From contig MKTJ01000030.1 in the NCBI GenBank assembly GCA_001898225.1, positions 36,064-100,063 of the forward strand: a stretch of 64,000 nucleotides of DNA, given 5' to 3'. A program made the translations under genes and the position numbers. This stretch comes from Chloroflexi bacterium 54-19 (lineage in GTDB: Bacteria; Chloroflexota; Chloroflexia; Chloroheliales; Chloroheliaceae). The notes under the pieces are model-generated. The model was not told the origin of the DNA and searched no databases. It was given only the letters and a program-made list of their open reading frames with translations. Position 1 is the first letter of the stretch. Every line of letters starts with the position of its first letter. Shown here piece by piece: positions 41,567-50,645 of this stretch.

Positions 41567-43906
41567 TTGCAAACTCGTCCTCGTCCGCCCGCTCAACCTG
41601 AAGAAAATCCGCCGGTCGCACCCAAACCACCTTCTAACCGGCGCGATTGGCTGACCTCGGCCCTGGCAAAACGGCTCTTTAATGCCGGGCTGGCCCTGGT
41701 CGGGTTGGGGTTGGCGTTCGTCTATGTCAGCAAGGACTGGTCGGGTTATAGCAAACTGCCCGGTGGCCGCAAGGTTTTCCTGGCGCTTCTGTTAGTGGCC
41801 GGGGCTGTCTTCCTGGCCGGGCGAGTGCTACCGAATACCCGTTGGGTGACCGTGCGGCGGGTAGCAACGGAAAAACTGACCGGGGAAATAGCGAAAACCT
41901 GGACTCCGGTCGGTATCGTGGTGGCGCTGGCTTTCCTGCTGCGGTTGTGGGGGACCAATTTCGGCCTGCCCTACCTCGAACACGTCGACGAGTGGAACGT
42001 GGCCGAACGCGCCCTTCACATGGTCCAGACCGGCAATTTCGACCCTCTCGATTATCTCCAACCGGGCCTGGCCGATAACGACCGGCAGGCTTTTACCTAC
42101 CCAACCCTCACGACTTATCTCGAAACGGGGGTCTTTACCGTCCGGTTTTTGCAGGGGGTCGCCGCCGACCGGTTCGACGGCACCAACAACCTCGCTTCTC
42201 CTTATTACAAACCCGATTTCTACCTGTGGGGCCGGGGCCTGGTGGCTTTGCTGGGGGCGGGGACGGTCTTGCTGGTCTTTTTGCTGGGCCGCCGGGTCTA
42301 TAACTACCGGGTGGGACTGGTGGCGGCGGTCTTCCTGACCTTTTTCTATCTGCAAGCCCTCAATTCGCACTTTCTCACCACCGATGTGCCGAGCGGCTTT
42401 ATGGCTCTTTTGCCGTTCTTCTGGATTTTACCCATTCTCGAAAACCGTCACGAGTGGCGTAACTACCTGCTGGCCGGGTTTATGTGCGGGCTGGCCGTTG
42501 CGACCAAGTACAACAACGCCCTGATTTTGCTGCCGCTGGTCCTGGCCCATTTCCTGGGCCGCCCACCTCGCCAGTGGGTCAATTTCAAACTACCGGCGGC
42601 TTTTTTGATGGCAGGTCTCGGTTTTTTCACGGGCGCGCCGTTTGTCTTTTTTCACTTACCGCAGTTCTTCACCGACCTGGCCGCTATCATCAATCACTAC
42701 CAGAACATCGGCCATCCCGGTTTCGAAGCCAACGACAACTGGCTCGAATATATGAATTTTATGCTGGCCGACAACCTCGTTATTGTGGTGCTGGCCCTGG
42801 CCGGGGTCGCGCTGGCCTGTATCCGGCATACCCGGCGCGATTTAGTCCTGCTCTCCTTTCCGCTCCTGACCTACCTGCAACTATCGTCTTACAAGGTCAA
42901 TTTCAGCCGGAACCTGATGCCGGTTATCCCGTTCCTGACGATTTTCGCGGCCCTGGCTCTGACGGTAGGGGTGGGGTGGTTGTGGCAACGCTTTGGCTCG
43001 AAACTGGCAAAAATGCGTTTTTCGCCCCAGCTACCAAACCTGGTTACCGGGGTGGTGGTGCTGGTGGCGGTTGCCAGCCCGGCCCTCACTATCGTCCAGT
43101 ACGACAGTTATAATGCCCTGCCGACCAACCGGGCCAGGGCAACCACCTGGATTGAGCAGAACCTGCCCCACGGCGCGAAACTCTGGCTCGAACCTTTCTC
43201 GGTGGATTTGCTCCCCCGTGATGCCTTTCGGCTGGAAGGCGGCACCGGGGTGCTGACCCATCCGCTCGACTGGTACGCCGCTAACGGGTTCCACTATATC
43301 GTGCTGTCCGAAGCCTATTACAAGGAAGCGCTCGAAAGCGGCAACGCGACGGTCCGGGCCAGTTACAAAGCCCTGACCCAAGGGCCGTACCCGGCGGGTT
43401 TGACGCTGGTGCAGGACTTTAAGAAGAACGATACCGACCGGCCCGGCGCCCGGATAATCATCCTCAAAACGACCCTGCCGCTCCTGGCGACCCCCGCCGA
43501 GGTGGCCCAGCAGGCGCAACCTGCCTCGCTCGACTTTAGCGGGCAAATCAAACTGGTCGGTTACCAGGCCCCGGCAACCCTTAAAGCGGGCCAGACCTTC
43601 TCGGTCGGGATTTTCTGGCAGACCGTCAAGACCCCTTCCCAGGATTACACTACTTTCCTGCACGTGGTAGACGCCAGCGGCAAGACGGTCGCCCAGGTCG
43701 ATTTAGCGCCGTTTGCCGGGACACGTCCGACCTCGACCTGGAAGCCGGGCGAACTGGTGCGAGACGAATATCCCCTGACCTTACCTGCTAACCTGCCCGC
43801 CGGGAAATACCGGGTAGTAGTCGGGCTGTACCAGCCCAACGGGCCGCGCCTCAATCTGAGCGATGGCCGGATTGAGGCCGACCTTTATTCCTTTGAAGTG
43901 GGCTGA
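41567..43906 (+). CDS. GT39-like membrane glycosyltransferase (PMT_2 type)
   Basis: A 779-residue polytopic protein of the dolichyl-phosphate-mannose-mannosyltransferase-like GT-C group. After a Pro-rich cytoplasmic N terminus, about twelve helices follow. The first outer loop carries FGLPYLEHVDEWNVAERALHM (residues about 135-155; Asp-Glu like the catalytic DE of GT39). TTDVPSGFMALLPFF and TKYNNALI are family-typical. Residues about 640-779 form an exported beta-sandwich. TTG 41567 is chosen because GGAG sits 9 nt upstream; a TTG at 41552 would overlap that site. It is followed 4 bp later by a second large GT-C-like gene. Confidence 0.82.
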   Translation: MQTRPRPPAQPEENPPVAPKPPSNRRDWLTSALAKRLFNAGLALVGLGLAFVYVSKDWSGYSKLPGGRKVFLALLLVAGAVFLAGRVLPNTRWVTVRRVATEKLTGEIAKTWTPVGIVVALAFLLRLWGTNFGLPYLEHVDEWNVAERALHMVQTGNFDPLDYLQPGLADNDRQAFTYPTLTTYLETGVFTVRFLQGVAADRFDGTNNLASPYYKPDFYLWGRGLVALLGAGTVLLVFLLGRRVYNYRVGLVAAVFLTFFYLQALNSHFLTTDVPSGFMALLPFFWILPILENRHEWRNYLLAGFMCGLAVATKYNNALILLPLVLAHFLGRPPRQWVNFKLPAAFLMAGLGFFTGAPFVFFHLPQFFTDLAAIINHYQNIGHPGFEANDNWLEYMNFMLADNLVIVVLALAGVALACIRHTRRDLVLLSFPLLTYLQLSSYKVNFSRNLMPVIPFLTIFAALALTVGVGWLWQRFGSKLAKMRFSPQLPNLVTGVVVLVAVASPALTIVQYDSYNALPTNRARATTWIEQNLPHGAKLWLEPFSVDLLPRDAFRLEGGTGVLTHPLDWYAANGFHYIVLSEAYYKEALESGNATVRASYKALTQGPYPAGLTLVQDFKKNDTDRPGARIIILKTTLPLLATPAEVAQQAQPASLDFSGQIKLVGYQAPATLKAGQTFSVGIFWQTVKTPSQDYTTFLHVVDASGKTVAQVDLAPFAGTRPTSTWKPGELVRDEYPLTLPANLPAGKYRVVVGLYQPNGPRLNLSDGRIEADLYSFEVG

Positions 43907-43910
43907 TACC

Positions 43911-46220
43911 TTGCAAAGCGAGACTACCAGCGCAAATCTGTCCCAGAAGCCTAAGACCCGGTCGTGGCTGGCCTTTTCGCGGCGCGATTGGCTGGTAATC
44001 GGCGCTTTCTTGCTGGTCGCCATCGTCTTTACCTGGCCGCTGGTCCTGAATTTCAGCACCGCCGCCCCCGGCGACCCGACCGGCGATAACTGGCAAATGG
44101 TCTGGAACCTCTGGTGGGTCAAGGAAGCCCTGGCCCATTTCCAGAACCCCTTTCATACCGACCTCATCTTCTACCCGCAGGGCACCGGCCTCTATCTTCA
44201 TGCCCTGAACGCCCTCAACGGCCTGGTCAGTCTGCCGGTCCAGTTTGGGGTGGCAGCTTTTAGCACCTCTGTGAACGGAGCGATTGCCGGGTATAACTTT
44301 ATTGTGCTGTTGAGTTTTACCCTCGCCGCCTACGGGGCCTTTTGCCTGGCCCGGTACCTGTGGGGGTCGGGACAGGCGGCGTTGGTTGCGGGTCTGGCCT
44401 ACGGTTTCAGCACTTACGGTTTCGACCACCTGCTCGGTCATCTCAACCTTATTTCCTACGAACTGATTCCCTTTTATCTCCTGTTCTTCCTGAGAGCTTT
44501 ACATAAAAAAAGTAAAGGGCCTTTACTATCCTTCCAAACGGTCAAACTGCTTGCGCCGCCTGTGCTGTGCTTGCTCGGCCTCTTGCTGTTGGAGTTGCAG
44601 TACGTCCTTTACATGGCTTTTTTTAGCCTGTTCTACCTGGTTTACCTGTTAATTCTCTATGGGTGGCGGCGTTCAAGGCCTAAGTCAGTATCGTTTAACC
44701 TGGGCCAAAGTCTTCTCCGGGCTGTCTTAATCGCCTTTGGTTTCGCGGTCTTGAGTTTGCCCCTGACCATCCCCATGCTGTGGGAAGCCCTTAACAACCC
44801 GAATACGGTGCCGCTTCGCCAGGAAAACACCTATTCCGCCGATTTGTTAGCCTATTTCTATCCAAGCCCGTTTCACCCTCTCTGGGGTGACACCATGGAG
44901 CGGGTAATCAAACCGTTTACGGCGACCCTGATTGAAAAGGTGGTCTTTCCCGGTTTTACGGTTTATCTGCTAATCCTGGCCGGGTTTGGCGTCTGGTTAT
45001 TTCGGAACTTTAAAAAAGGTCATACCGCTGTTGAAGCAGCGCCACAACCTGTTACGCTGGTGGAAGAAGGACAAGCCTTCCGGCCTGGCCCGTTTTTCTG
45101 GCTGGTAATCGCCGGGATTTTCGCGGTCCTATCCTTTGGGCCGCGCCTGCATATCAACGGCGTCGAACATGGTCCGGCTTTGCCCGGCGCTTTGATTTAC
45201 GAGCTGCCGATTTTGAATATCACCCGCGTCCCGGCCCGTTTCGCGGTCGTGGCTATCCTGGGACTGGCCCTGGTGGCGGCCTGGGGTTTTAGCCGCCTGG
45301 AAACCTTCTGGTCCGGACGGAGGGTCGGAGTGGTGGCGACCGGGCTGGTTTTACTGGGGCTCGGTTTTGAATTATTGCCCGCACCCTACCCTCTCTCGAC
45401 TTACAATGTCTCGCCCTTCTATCAAACCCTGGCCGCCCAGCCCGGCAGCGACTATTCCATAATGGAAGTCCCGCTAAACTTTGGCAAGTACCAGTACCGG
45501 ACCGACTACCTTGCCGCCCAGATGACTTCTGGCAAGCCCGACCTGAATGGCTACATCTCGCGCAACCCGGTCTTTCCCCCTTATTATGGCGTCCCGGTCT
45601 TCCGCGAATTTCGCGATTTTACGGGTGGACCTCAGCCCGATATTCTCCCGGCCCAGGCTCCCGACGCCGGGGTTTTGCGCTATTTCGGGGTACGTTATAT
45701 CGTTATTCGCAAGGACATAATCGGTGGGAACGAGCAGGCCAACAGTTTCGCCCTTGTCAGCAAGCTTTTACCGGGCCAAAAACCTTTTTACGATAGCACC
45801 GCCCTGGCCGCGTTCGAGGTGCCGCCCGGTCCGAAGGCCACTTTTTTCTATAACCTGGTGCTGCCTAGCTGGTACGACGCCGAAAAAGGGCCGGACGGGC
45901 ATTATACGCGCTGGGTCCAGGGTCAGCAGGCTCAGGTTGATTTCTGGACCGCGACCCCGCGCCAGCTTGAAATAGCTTTTCCGGCCTGGAGTTTCCAGCA
46001 GAATCACGCCGTCGAATTCCGGCTCAACGGCCAGACAATCGGGCAGACCCAGGTCACAACCTCGCCCCAGACCGTGAGCCTTAAACTCGCCCTCAAGCCC
46101 GGCCAGAACCGCCTCGAATTTGATATTAGCGGTGCGGGGGTACGCCCGGCGGACGTTTCGGGCGGGAATGATACACGGTCGCTGACCATCAATATCGGTG
46201 AAATAAGTTTTAAATCCTAG
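43911..46220 (+). CDS. Large GT-C-like integral membrane protein
   Basis: A 769-residue protein with about twelve to thirteen membrane helices and an exported C-terminal domain (about residues 500-769). The first outer loop, APGDPTGDNWQMVWNLWWVKEAL (about 47-69), and the following FYPQGTGLYLHALN resemble GT-C proteins annotated as YfhO-like or glycosyltransferase. The acceptor is unknown. The start is TTG 43911, four bases after the preceding stop. An in-frame ATG at 43863 would force a 44-bp overlap with the upstream coding sequence and a non-family leader, so it is disfavoured. Together with 41567 it forms a two-gene envelope glycosylation unit, followed by dtd 15 bp later. Confidence 0.78.
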   Translation: MQSETTSANLSQKPKTRSWLAFSRRDWLVIGAFLLVAIVFTWPLVLNFSTAAPGDPTGDNWQMVWNLWWVKEALAHFQNPFHTDLIFYPQGTGLYLHALNALNGLVSLPVQFGVAAFSTSVNGAIAGYNFIVLLSFTLAAYGAFCLARYLWGSGQAALVAGLAYGFSTYGFDHLLGHLNLISYELIPFYLLFFLRALHKKSKGPLLSFQTVKLLAPPVLCLLGLLLLELQYVLYMAFFSLFYLVYLLILYGWRRSRPKSVSFNLGQSLLRAVLIAFGFAVLSLPLTIPMLWEALNNPNTVPLRQENTYSADLLAYFYPSPFHPLWGDTMERVIKPFTATLIEKVVFPGFTVYLLILAGFGVWLFRNFKKGHTAVEAAPQPVTLVEEGQAFRPGPFFWLVIAGIFAVLSFGPRLHINGVEHGPALPGALIYELPILNITRVPARFAVVAILGLALVAAWGFSRLETFWSGRRVGVVATGLVLLGLGFELLPAPYPLSTYNVSPFYQTLAAQPGSDYSIMEVPLNFGKYQYRTDYLAAQMTSGKPDLNGYISRNPVFPPYYGVPVFREFRDFTGGPQPDILPAQAPDAGVLRYFGVRYIVIRKDIIGGNEQANSFALVSKLLPGQKPFYDSTALAAFEVPPGPKATFFYNLVLPSWYDAEKGPDGHYTRWVQGQQAQVDFWTATPRQLEIAFPAWSFQQNHAVEFRLNGQTIGQTQVTTSPQTVSLKLALKPGQNRLEFDISGAGVRPADVSGGNDTRSLTINIGEISFKS

Positions 46221-46235
46221 AAGGAGTCTTTTTAG

Positions 46236-46691
46236 ATGCGCGTGGTTCTACAACGGGTGCGCCAGGGGAGTGTCCGGGTCGCGGGTGAGGTTATCGGGCG
46301 GTGTGGAAAGGGTTTTGTAATCCTGGTCGGGGTTGGTCACGGCGATACTCAGAAAGAAGCTGACTATTTGGCCGGGAAAATCGCCAACCTGCGGGTCTTC
46401 GAGGATGCCCAGGGTAAGATGAACCTTTCGGCGCTCGACCTCGAACCAAAAGGCGAGATTTTGTTGATTTCCCAGTTCACCCTTTACGCGGACGTGCGGA
46501 GAGGCCGCCGCCCCGGTTTTGGCGATTCGGCGGCCCCCGATATTGCTGCCCCCCTGGTGGATTACCTGGGTGAGAAGTTGCGCGAGTTGGGCCTGCTGGT
46601 GGAGACCGGGCGGTTTGGGGCCGAGATGCTGGTCGATATTCAAAACGATGGCCCCGTTACGATTATCATGGACACGGCTACTTTACTATGA
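46236..46691 (+). CDS. dtd: D-aminoacyl-tRNA deacylase
   Basis: A 151-residue DTD, which hydrolyses D-aminoacyl (and glycyl-tRNA(Ala)) esters to protect translation. It starts with the invariant MRVVLQRV. The substrate-pocket motif SQFTLYADVRRGRRPGF (near residues 86-102) is the family SQ-x-T block, and the cross-subunit motif, usually Gly-cisPro, is NDGPVTIIMDT (about 137-147). Length is standard. AAGGAG precedes the ATG by 12 nt. Its final codons overlap the start of the next gene by 4 bp. Confidence 0.95.
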   Translation: MRVVLQRVRQGSVRVAGEVIGRCGKGFVILVGVGHGDTQKEADYLAGKIANLRVFEDAQGKMNLSALDLEPKGEILLISQFTLYADVRRGRRPGFGDSAAPDIAAPLVDYLGEKLRELGLLVETGRFGAEMLVDIQNDGPVTIIMDTATLL

Positions 46692-47212
46692 GTTCGTCGC
46701 CCGACCTGCAACCCTCTCCCGCCGAAAACTCACCAGACCAGCGCCTGACCTGGGAACGCTGGCCTTTACGTGAAGACCCCCGGCGCTGGTGGAAACTCCC
46801 GCTGGTAGGGCTAGTGGTGCTGGCGGTCGGAGCGGTGCTGGTCGTGAGTTTGCCCCTGACGGCGGGTATCGCGCTCGGCCTGGCCCTGGTCGTGACATTG
46901 TGGCCCTATTTGTTGCCCCGGCAGTATGCGGTTGGTGAAGAAGGCGTGTCACTGCGCCAGGGCTTTTACGGCACCCGGCGCAGTTGGACTGAGGTCGAAA
47001 GTTGCCGGAAATTGGCGGAGGGTTACCTGTTCCAACTCCGGCCCGGTGAAGGGGTTAGATCACCGCGTCCCAACCTGCTATTTCCCGGCTCGAAAGAGTT
47101 ATTCCTCCCGTTCCCGGTTGAGCCGGAGAAATTCGAAATGCTTAAAAGCATCCTGGCACTACATATCCCTACCGGCGTTGAACGAAAAAATGAAACAACG
47201 TTGAACGGATAA
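46688..47212 (+). CDS. Membrane-anchored PH-like domain protein (hypothetical)
   Basis: A 174-residue protein with a hydrophilic N terminus, two adjacent hydrophobic segments (about residues 36-52 and 55-73) and a soluble C-terminal domain with beta-strands (GVSLRQGFYGTRRSWTEVES) resembling bacterial PH domains (YdbT/DUF304 type). Such proteins are membrane-anchored with unknown ligands. The ATG at 46688 overlaps the dtd stop (ATGA), so expression is coupled to dtd, though a functional link is not evident. Confidence 0.6.
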   Translation: MSSSPDLQPSPAENSPDQRLTWERWPLREDPRRWWKLPLVGLVVLAVGAVLVVSLPLTAGIALGLALVVTLWPYLLPRQYAVGEEGVSLRQGFYGTRRSWTEVESCRKLAEGYLFQLRPGEGVRSPRPNLLFPGSKELFLPFPVEPEKFEMLKSILALHIPTGVERKNETTLNG

Positions 47213-47258
47213 AGATAATCCACTTTATTATTTGATACTCTCAAAGATAGTTGAACGC

Positions 47259-47900
47259 TTAGCGAATCAGTTTGAAGGCGTGACGGCCCTCGTTTCGCAC
47301 GCTGAAATAATATTTCACCCAGACCATCGCGATAGCCTCGATAAGCCGGGCCTCCTGGATACCACCCAGGTCGATTACCGGCCAGCCGAAACCCTCTAAA
47401 AAGGTTGTCACTTCCTTTTTGGCCCCGGCATCATTCCCGGCGATAAACATATCGGGGGTCTCTCCCAGGGCGTTCGGGTCGAGCATCATAAAGGCCGAGA
47501 CAATGTTAAGGGCCTTGACGACCCTGGATTCCGGCAGGATACGCTGGACCTGTTCGCCCGCCGAGTCGCTAAAACCTACCCCCAGGCTGGGCCCTTCTGC
47601 CCCGAAGGTCAGTGGGTTGGTCGTATCAATTACCACCTTACCCGCCAGGTTGTCCGGTCCGGCCAGGGCAAGAGCGTTTTCGGTGCCGTGCCAGTTGGTC
47701 GCCAGGATTATTAAATCGCCAAACCGGGCTGTTTCTTCCAGGGTTCCGGTAGAAGAGTTTGGCCCCGCCTGGTTCTGCCACTCTTGCAGTTTTTCGCTTT
47801 GAGGTTCGCGAGAACCGATTTTTACACTGTGGCCCTTCGCCGCCAACCCCGTACCGAGAGTTTGCCCGACCACGCCCGTGCCAATAATTCCAATGTTCAT
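47259..47900 (-). CDS. NADPH-dependent F420 reductase-like oxidoreductase
   Basis: A 213-residue protein of the NADP oxidoreductase, coenzyme F420-dependent (PF03807) family. The N-terminal nucleotide motif is IGIIGTGVVGQTLGTGLAA (about residues 3-20), with SREP at the second strand end favouring NADPH, and LATNWH and VIDTTNP follow. The C terminus is short, as in stand-alone F420-type or metabolite reductases. GGAGG lies 12 nt before the ATG. It faces the TetR gene across a region containing two TetR operators, the classic arrangement for a regulated target. F420 use is not provable here; a simple NADPH-binding reductase is also possible. Confidence 0.82.
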   Translation of the reverse strand: MNIGIIGTGVVGQTLGTGLAAKGHSVKIGSREPQSEKLQEWQNQAGPNSSTGTLEETARFGDLIILATNWHGTENALALAGPDNLAGKVVIDTTNPLTFGAEGPSLGVGFSDSAGEQVQRILPESRVVKALNIVSAFMMLDPNALGETPDMFIAGNDAGAKKEVTTFLEGFGWPVIDLGGIQEARLIEAIAMVWVKYYFSVRNEGRHAFKLIR

Positions 47901-48001
47901 TTGCCAGTTGCCTCCATTAAAAGGGGTTGAAAAAAAAGCCTTTAGCCCAAAAATATAGTTGGGTAGGTTGATTTACGAGAACGTTGAAACCTGCTAGAAT
48001 G

Positions 48002-48049
48002 ATACAGACCTGTCTATTTCACAGGTTTATTATATAGACAGGTCTGTAT
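48002..48049. promoter_or_regulatory. Paired TetR operators
   Basis: ATACAGACCTGTCTAT (48002-48017) and its exact reverse complement ATAGACAGGTCTGTAT (48034-48049) are 16 bp apart. Each contains the dyad AGACNNGTCT typical of TetR/NemR-like repressors. They lie between the divergent TetR and F420-reductase-like genes, 29 bp before the TetR ATG. Confidence 0.7.
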
Positions 48050-48077
48050 AGTGTCAATAGGTAATTTTGGAGGATTT

Positions 48078-48662
48078 ATGGCAAAAGGGGAACACTCGGC
48101 CCGGCAACAAATTATGGAAACCGCTTCCCGCCTTTTTTACGAGCAGGGTTTCCGGGCGGTTGGGATTGATACCATCATCGCCCAATCCGGGGTGGCGAAA
48201 ATGAGTCTTTACCGCCATTTTCCTTCCAAAGACGATTTAATCGTGGCTTACCTGGAACAGTCCAACGCCCAGTTCTGGGAGTGGTTTGAGAGTGTGGTCA
48301 GCCAGTACCCCGGTGCTCCCCGCCGCCAACTGGCCGCCATTTTTGAGGGAGTTGTCCAGCAGGTCGGTAGCCCGGTCTGTTTTGGTTGCACTTTCCAGGG
48401 CACCGCCGCCGAGTTTCCTGATGTGACCCACAAAGGGCACGCCGTGGCCCTGGCCCACAAAAAAGCGGTCCGAGAGCGCTTTTACCGCATGGCCCTGGCC
48501 GGACAGGCCCGCCAACCGGAGGTTTTAGCCGATGGTTTGTTGCTGCTGATGGATGGGGCTTACGTGGAAAAGCGCATGTATGGCGACCAGAACCCGGCTC
48601 GGAGCGTGGCCCTGGTCGCAGAGGCGGTGCTAACAGCCCATTTTGGCCCCGAATCTATTTGA
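48078..48662 (+). CDS. TetR family transcriptional regulator
   Basis: A 194-residue repressor. The N-terminal helix-turn-helix (FRAVGIDTIIAQSGVAKMSL, about residues 25-44, followed by YRHFPSKDDLI) is canonical, and the all-helical C-terminal domain binds the ligand. A CFGCTF pair of cysteines near residues 105-110 might sense electrophiles as in NemR-type regulators. GGAGG 6 nt before ATG 48078 fixes the start; an in-frame start at 48051 lacks one. Operators at 48002-48049 suggest control of itself and of the divergent reductase. Its stop overlaps the convergent permease gene by 8 bp. Confidence 0.9.
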   Translation: MAKGEHSARQQIMETASRLFYEQGFRAVGIDTIIAQSGVAKMSLYRHFPSKDDLIVAYLEQSNAQFWEWFESVVSQYPGAPRRQLAAIFEGVVQQVGSPVCFGCTFQGTAAEFPDVTHKGHAVALAHKKAVRERFYRMALAGQARQPEVLADGLLLLMDGAYVEKRMYGDQNPARSVALVAEAVLTAHFGPESI

Positions 48663-49674
48663 GTTCTTCGCGTACTCGCGGGTCAATCAGCCCGTAGGCG
48701 ATGTCGGCCAGGAAACTGGTCAGCACGCAGGCTGCGGCCAAAATCGTGAAAATGCCCATCAGGGTCGTATAATCGCGCCCATGGGCCGAACCCAAGAATA
48801 AATTCCCCAGCCCGGACCAATACCCGGCATTTTCAATAAGCATCTGAGCCCCAAAAACAAAAGGAATCAACCCGCCCAGGATGCTGACCAGGGGTTGTAG
48901 AGAGTTGCGAAAAATATGCCAGAGCATTACCCGGCGGACAGGCAACCCTTTGGCTCGCGCCGTCCGCACGTAATCCTCGTTCAGGACTTCCAGGGTTTGC
49001 GAACGGGCCTGGGCGCTAAAAAGGGCCAGGAAGGTTGCCGCCAGGAAGAAGATTGGCAGAAAAGTGTGCCAGCCCTGTTCCGCCATCAAGAAGAAGCCAT
49101 TTAGTGGGTTGCCCAGGCTATCGCGGACCGGTTGAAGGGTAAAAGTCTTGCCTGATAACGCCCAGATTTGCTGATTCAGGTAAGTAAAAATCACCAGAAA
49201 GAACCAGCCGGGTAAAGTCGTGAAAATCACGCTGCTAAACTGAATAACTTTGTCTTTCCAGGTGCCCCGGCGTAAGGCGGCATAGATTCCGAGTGGAATT
49301 CCTAGCCCGGCCCCCAATCCCAGGGCCATAAGTAATAACCAGAGCGAACTTAAAGCGGCCTGGGTCAATTGCGGCCCAATCGGGTAGCGGGTCGTAACTG
49401 AGTTACCCCAGTCGAAGCGGACAATATTACCCAGCCAGCGCGTAAAGGCTTCCGGCCAGGGGTCGAGGTAGATGGTGACACTCTGGCGCAACTCGGCCAG
49501 GCTGGCCTGCTGGGCGGCAGTCAGGGGTCTGCCCTTATTAGCCTGGATGGCCTGGATTTGACCGATAGTGTAGGGGTCGCCAGGTGTCAGTCGCAGGATA
49601 ATAAAATTTACAAAGATAATTACCAGGATGATAAGAATAGATGCCAGCAAACGCCGGAGAATAAAGCGTCCCAT
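48655..49674 (-). CDS. ABC transporter permease, DppB/OppB type
   Basis: A 339-residue peptide/nickel-type permease. TM1 starts at residue 3 (FILRRLLASILIILVIIF) and is followed by the long periplasmic loop with LRLTPGDPY (about 27-35) that marks DppB proteins. The EAA motif is EDYVRTARAKGLPVRRVML (about 233-251). GGGAGAAATAAAA precedes the ATG. The gene follows the DppC-type gene by 2 bp, the reverse of the usual B-then-C order. No binding protein or ATPases are encoded nearby, so they must be elsewhere, or this is a remnant of a larger operon. Confidence 0.9.
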   Translation of the reverse strand: MGRFILRRLLASILIILVIIFVNFIILRLTPGDPYTIGQIQAIQANKGRPLTAAQQASLAELRQSVTIYLDPWPEAFTRWLGNIVRFDWGNSVTTRYPIGPQLTQAALSSLWLLLMALGLGAGLGIPLGIYAALRRGTWKDKVIQFSSVIFTTLPGWFFLVIFTYLNQQIWALSGKTFTLQPVRDSLGNPLNGFFLMAEQGWHTFLPIFFLAATFLALFSAQARSQTLEVLNEDYVRTARAKGLPVRRVMLWHIFRNSLQPLVSILGGLIPFVFGAQMLIENAGYWSGLGNLFLGSAHGRDYTTLMGIFTILAAACVLTSFLADIAYGLIDPRVREELK

Positions 49675-49676
49675 TT

Positions 49677-50645
49677 TTATTTCTCCCGCCGCAACCTGGG
49701 GTCGAAAGCATCCCGGATGCCGCCCGTAACCAGGTAAATACAGGTCAGGGTAATTACCATGCTGGCGGCTGGCAGGAGAAACAACCAGATATTTCTCTCA
49801 AATAAAAGGGTGCCATCAGAAGGAGTGGAAGTGGCCCGGATAGAGCCGGCCAGCAGATTGCCCCAGCTTGGCACCGGCAAGACCACCCCGAATTGAAGAT
49901 AACTCAACCCGGCCTCGGTAAGGATGGCCCCACTTATATCGAAACCGACCACGACCAGCATCGTTGACAGCACGTTCGGGAGGATGTGTTTCACCATAAT
50001 CCGCAGATTGCTTGCCCCCATCACGCGGGCGGCGTCCACGTACTCGCGATACTTCAGGCCCAGCACCTGTCCCCGCACCAACCGTGCGGTCCCGACCCAG
50101 CTCAACAGGCCGATTAGCAGCGAAATATTCGGCACGGTCATGATCACCACGAACGAGAGGATAATCATCAGGAAAAAGAGCGGGATATTTACCAGGATTT
50201 GCATTAAGGCTCCCACAAGCGTATCCACCCAACCGCCCAGGTAACCCGCCAGCATGCCCAACCCCGCCCCGACCACGACCGCGATTAAGGCGGTCAGGTA
50301 GCCAACGCTGAGTGAGACCTGCCCGGCGTAGATGGTCCGGGCTAGCATATCACGGGCCAGTTCATCCGTCCCCAGGATATGCCCGCCCACGCCCGCCGGG
50401 AAAGGTGGTGGAAAAGGTTGCTGACCTACCAGTACCAGGTCAATCGTATCGCGCTGCTGGCCCAGCAAATTCCCGGCAACCAGGTCGGCACCGAGAGTCA
50501 GCACGGTGACGAGCAATAAAACAAAGAAGGCCAGCAAGGTAACTTTATCGGTTAGAAGATGCCGCAAGGCCGCCGATTTTATGAGGTTTGGCCTGGCAGT
50601 AAAGGGGAGCGCGGACGAAACTCTCACCTCAGATGAGTCTCGCAT
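49677..50645 (-). CDS. ABC transporter permease, DppC/OppC type
   Basis: A 322-residue permease of the DppC class. The N-terminal cytoplasmic segment and TM1 (ALRHLLTDKVTLLAFFVLLL) are followed by the periplasmic region HILGTDELARDMLARTIY (about residues 90-107), typical of DppC. The EAA motif is REYVDAARVMGASNLRIMVKH. AAAGGAAATTCTTA precedes the ATG. It forms the channel with DppB downstream. The promoter region to 50963 contains a palindrome (50776-50794) shared with the divergent histidine kinase. Confidence 0.9.
   Translation of the reverse strand: MRDSSEVRVSSALPFTARPNLIKSAALRHLLTDKVTLLAFFVLLLVTVLTLGADLVAGNLLGQQRDTIDLVLVGQQPFPPPFPAGVGGHILGTDELARDMLARTIYAGQVSLSVGYLTALIAVVVGAGLGMLAGYLGGWVDTLVGALMQILVNIPLFFLMIILSFVVIMTVPNISLLIGLLSWVGTARLVRGQVLGLKYREYVDAARVMGASNLRIMVKHILPNVLSTMLVVVGFDISGAILTEAGLSYLQFGVVLPVPSWGNLLAGSIRATSTPSDGTLLFERNIWLFLLPAASMVITLTCIYLVTGGIRDAFDPRLRREK

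Noticed and set aside
43863..43911. ATG at 43863 as start of the large GT-C-like gene
   Set aside because: It would overlap the upstream gene by 44 bp with sequence not shared by the family; TTG 43911 after the stop fits better.
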